The notes below the pieces were generated by a model that was not told the DNA's origin, ran no database searches, and saw only the letters and a program-made list of their open reading frames with translations. Below, one piece after another: positions 62,698 through 64,000 of a DNA stretch of 64,000 bases. The first letter of the stretch is position 1. The number at the start of each line of letters is the position of its first letter. The translations under genes and the position numbers were made by a program. Where the stretch lies: NCBI GenBank assembly GCA_045807745.1, contig JBJMGT010000018.1, positions 1 through 64,000 on the forward strand. The letters run 5' to 3'. This DNA is from QHXQ01 sp045807745 (GTDB lineage: Bacteria; Acidobacteriota; Blastocatellia; Pyrinomonadales; Pyrinomonadaceae).

Positions 62698-64000
62698 ATG
62701 AGTGAAAGGCCCGGCCGCTCTGGGATGAATTTGTCAGCCATATCATCTGCCGTAGCTGCTCAAATTGAAGAGGCTCACGAGAATCAAGCCCTTGGCTTGA
62801 ATCTATCCTATCAGGACTTGACTGATCAGGTCTTGACTGAGATGTCTGAGTCCATCGGGCAATTGACGCAGCTTAAAACCCTATTCCTTAGTGACACTCA
62901 GTTAACGACGCTGCCGGAGTTCATCGGGCAGTTGGCGCAGCTTCACCGTCTAGTCCTCGATGGTAGCCGACTAACGACGCTGCCGGAGTTCATCGGGCAG
63001 TTGGCGGAGCTTAAGAGTCTAGACCTCAGCCGCAACCAGTTAACGACCTTGCCGGAATCCATCGGACGGTTAGCTAAGCTTGAATCGCTATATCTTGAAG
63101 ACAATCGGTTGGCGAGATTGCCAGCATCAATGAGAAATCTCAGTTCATTGAAACACCTTTTCCTTCATGGGAATGATGCGCTTGGTCTGCCTGCCGAAGT
63201 GCTCGGGCCGCGCTGGCATGAGCAAGGCTACACACCAGCGAAGCCCGTCGAGATTCTCGAATACTATTTCCGGGTGCGGGGCGAGCGGCGACCGTTGAAT
63301 GAAGCGAAGCTTATTCTGGTCGGGCGCGGCGCGGTGGGCAAGACCTCGCTGGTCAATCGGCTGGTAAACAATAAGTTCAAGCATGGTGAGCAGAAGACGG
63401 AGGGCATTCAGATCACGGCATGGCCGCTCCTGCTCAACGGCAAAGAGGACGTGCGGCTCAACGTCTGGGACTTCGGTGGGCAGGAGATCATGCATGCCAC
63501 ACACCAGTTCTTTCTCACACAACGCAGCCTCTACTTGCTGGTGCTTAATGGGCGCGAGGGCGGCGAGGACGCCGACGCGGAATACTGGCTCAAGCTCATC
63601 GAAAGCTTCGGCGGCGAGTCGCCCGTCATCGTCGTGCTCAACAAGATCAAAGAGCATCCCTTCGACGTGAACCACCGCGCCCTGCAACAAAAGTATCCGG
63701 TGCGCGGCTTCATCAAGACGGACTGCGCGGACGAAACCGGCCTCGCAGAACTGCGCCGCGCCATCGAGCGCGAGACGGATCAACTCGAACACCTGCGCGA
63801 CTCCTTCCCGGCGAGTTGGTTCACGATCAAAGATAGGCTCGCCGGGATGAAGCAGAACTATTTGAGCTTTGCCGAGTATCGCGCGGTTTGTGCGAAGCTA
63901 GGCGAAAGGGACGCTGACGCGCAGGAATTGCTCGCGTCCTACCTGCACAGTCTGGGCATCGCCCTGAACTATAAGGACGATCCGCGTCTGCAAGACATGC
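62698..64000 (+). CDS. Roco-family GTPase (LRR-Roc-COR), truncated at the window end
   Basis: 434 codons are present and the frame runs off the right edge. AGGGA lies 9 nt before the ATG at 62698. Residues about 45-165 are leucine-rich repeats (LTTLPEFIGQLAQLHRLVLD and similar; 23-residue period). A Roc GTPase domain follows at about 200-355: P-loop GRGAVGKTS, switch II WDFGGQEIMHATHQ and NKIK (G4). The COR domain starts near 365 and is cut (LNYKDDPRLQDM). Bacterial Roco proteins are dimeric, ATP/GTP-driven signalling proteins and models for human LRRK2. Confidence 0.95.
   Translation, partial: MSERPGRSGMNLSAISSAVAAQIEEAHENQALGLNLSYQDLTDQVLTEMSESIGQLTQLKTLFLSDTQLTTLPEFIGQLAQLHRLVLDGSRLTTLPEFIGQLAELKSLDLSRNQLTTLPESIGRLAKLESLYLEDNRLARLPASMRNLSSLKHLFLHGNDALGLPAEVLGPRWHEQGYTPAKPVEILEYYFRVRGERRPLNEAKLILVGRGAVGKTSLVNRLVNNKFKHGEQKTEGIQITAWPLLLNGKEDVRLNVWDFGGQEIMHATHQFFLTQRSLYLLVLNGREGGEDADAEYWLKLIESFGGESPVIVVLNKIKEHPFDVNHRALQQKYPVRGFIKTDCADETGLAELRRAIERETDQLEHLRDSFPASWFTIKDRLAGMKQNYLSFAEYRAVCAKLGERDADAQELLASYLHSLGIALNYKDDPRLQDM

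Overview
The window reads as a chromosomal segment of a GC-rich aerobic bacterium, most likely an Acidobacteriota member (Blastocatellia-like). This is inferred, not proven. The basis is the combination of an alternative complex III operon fused to an A2-type caa3 oxidase operon, an Oar-like TonB-dependent receptor with an N-terminal carboxypeptidase-regulatory domain, several exported TPR and TPR-CHAT proteins, a small exported protein of a type I associate with Acidobacteria, and an NtrC-type and an FHA-type sigma-54 activator. I found no tRNA, rRNA, CRISPR array, transposase or phage gene. Genes are dense and mostly on the minus strand.

Layout. 1-7.6 kb: three exported TPR proteins (two are tandem paralogues), an exported TPR-CHAT protein and a small basic exported protein. 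7.7-15.4 kb: two MacB-type permeases, a LysR regulator overlapping ppc (PEP carboxylase), inorganic pyrophosphatase and rpsU. 15.5-24 kb: an RRM RNA-binding protein, a UbiB/ABC1 kinase, a small lipoprotein, a histidine kinase/NtrC-type regulator pair, a His-rich small secreted protein and a zinc-ribbon/DUF4097-like membrane protein. 24.2-37.8 kb: one continuous 12-gene respiratory operon read right to left: actA-B-C-D-E-F, an unknown one-helix protein, SCO, then cytochrome oxidase subunits II-I-III-IV, closed by a canonical intrinsic terminator. It would carry electrons from quinol through ACIII to an A2-type caa3 oxidase. 38-50 kb: DMT exporter, anchored protein, M14 carboxypeptidase, metallophosphoesterase, P1 (DmpA) peptidase and the Oar-like receptor, suggesting protein and peptide scavenging. 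50-55 kb: a 44-residue membrane ORF, a processive GT2, two small membrane proteins and glpX. 55-64 kb: a second TPR-CHAT protein, an FHA-GAF-AAA-Fis sigma-54 activator with a divergently read secreted protein, an exported truncated haemoglobin coupled to an unknown secreted protein, and the 5' part of a Roco (LRR-Roc-COR) GTPase cut by the window end.

Two non-coding signals stand out. First, at least a dozen intergenic hairpins are built from tandem 7-9-mers whose sequence differs from locus to locus. Several share a related loop core (GAG-AGTT...TTCTT). Most lie within 45 nt of a stop codon, and several supply the stop codon or the N-terminal codons of genes. Second, the divergent region 59933-60429 holds four CTATC/GATAG half-sites phased at 10-11 bp about 150 bp upstream of a near-consensus sigma-54 promoter. 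This is a complete enhancer-promoter arrangement next to the sigma-54 activator gene.
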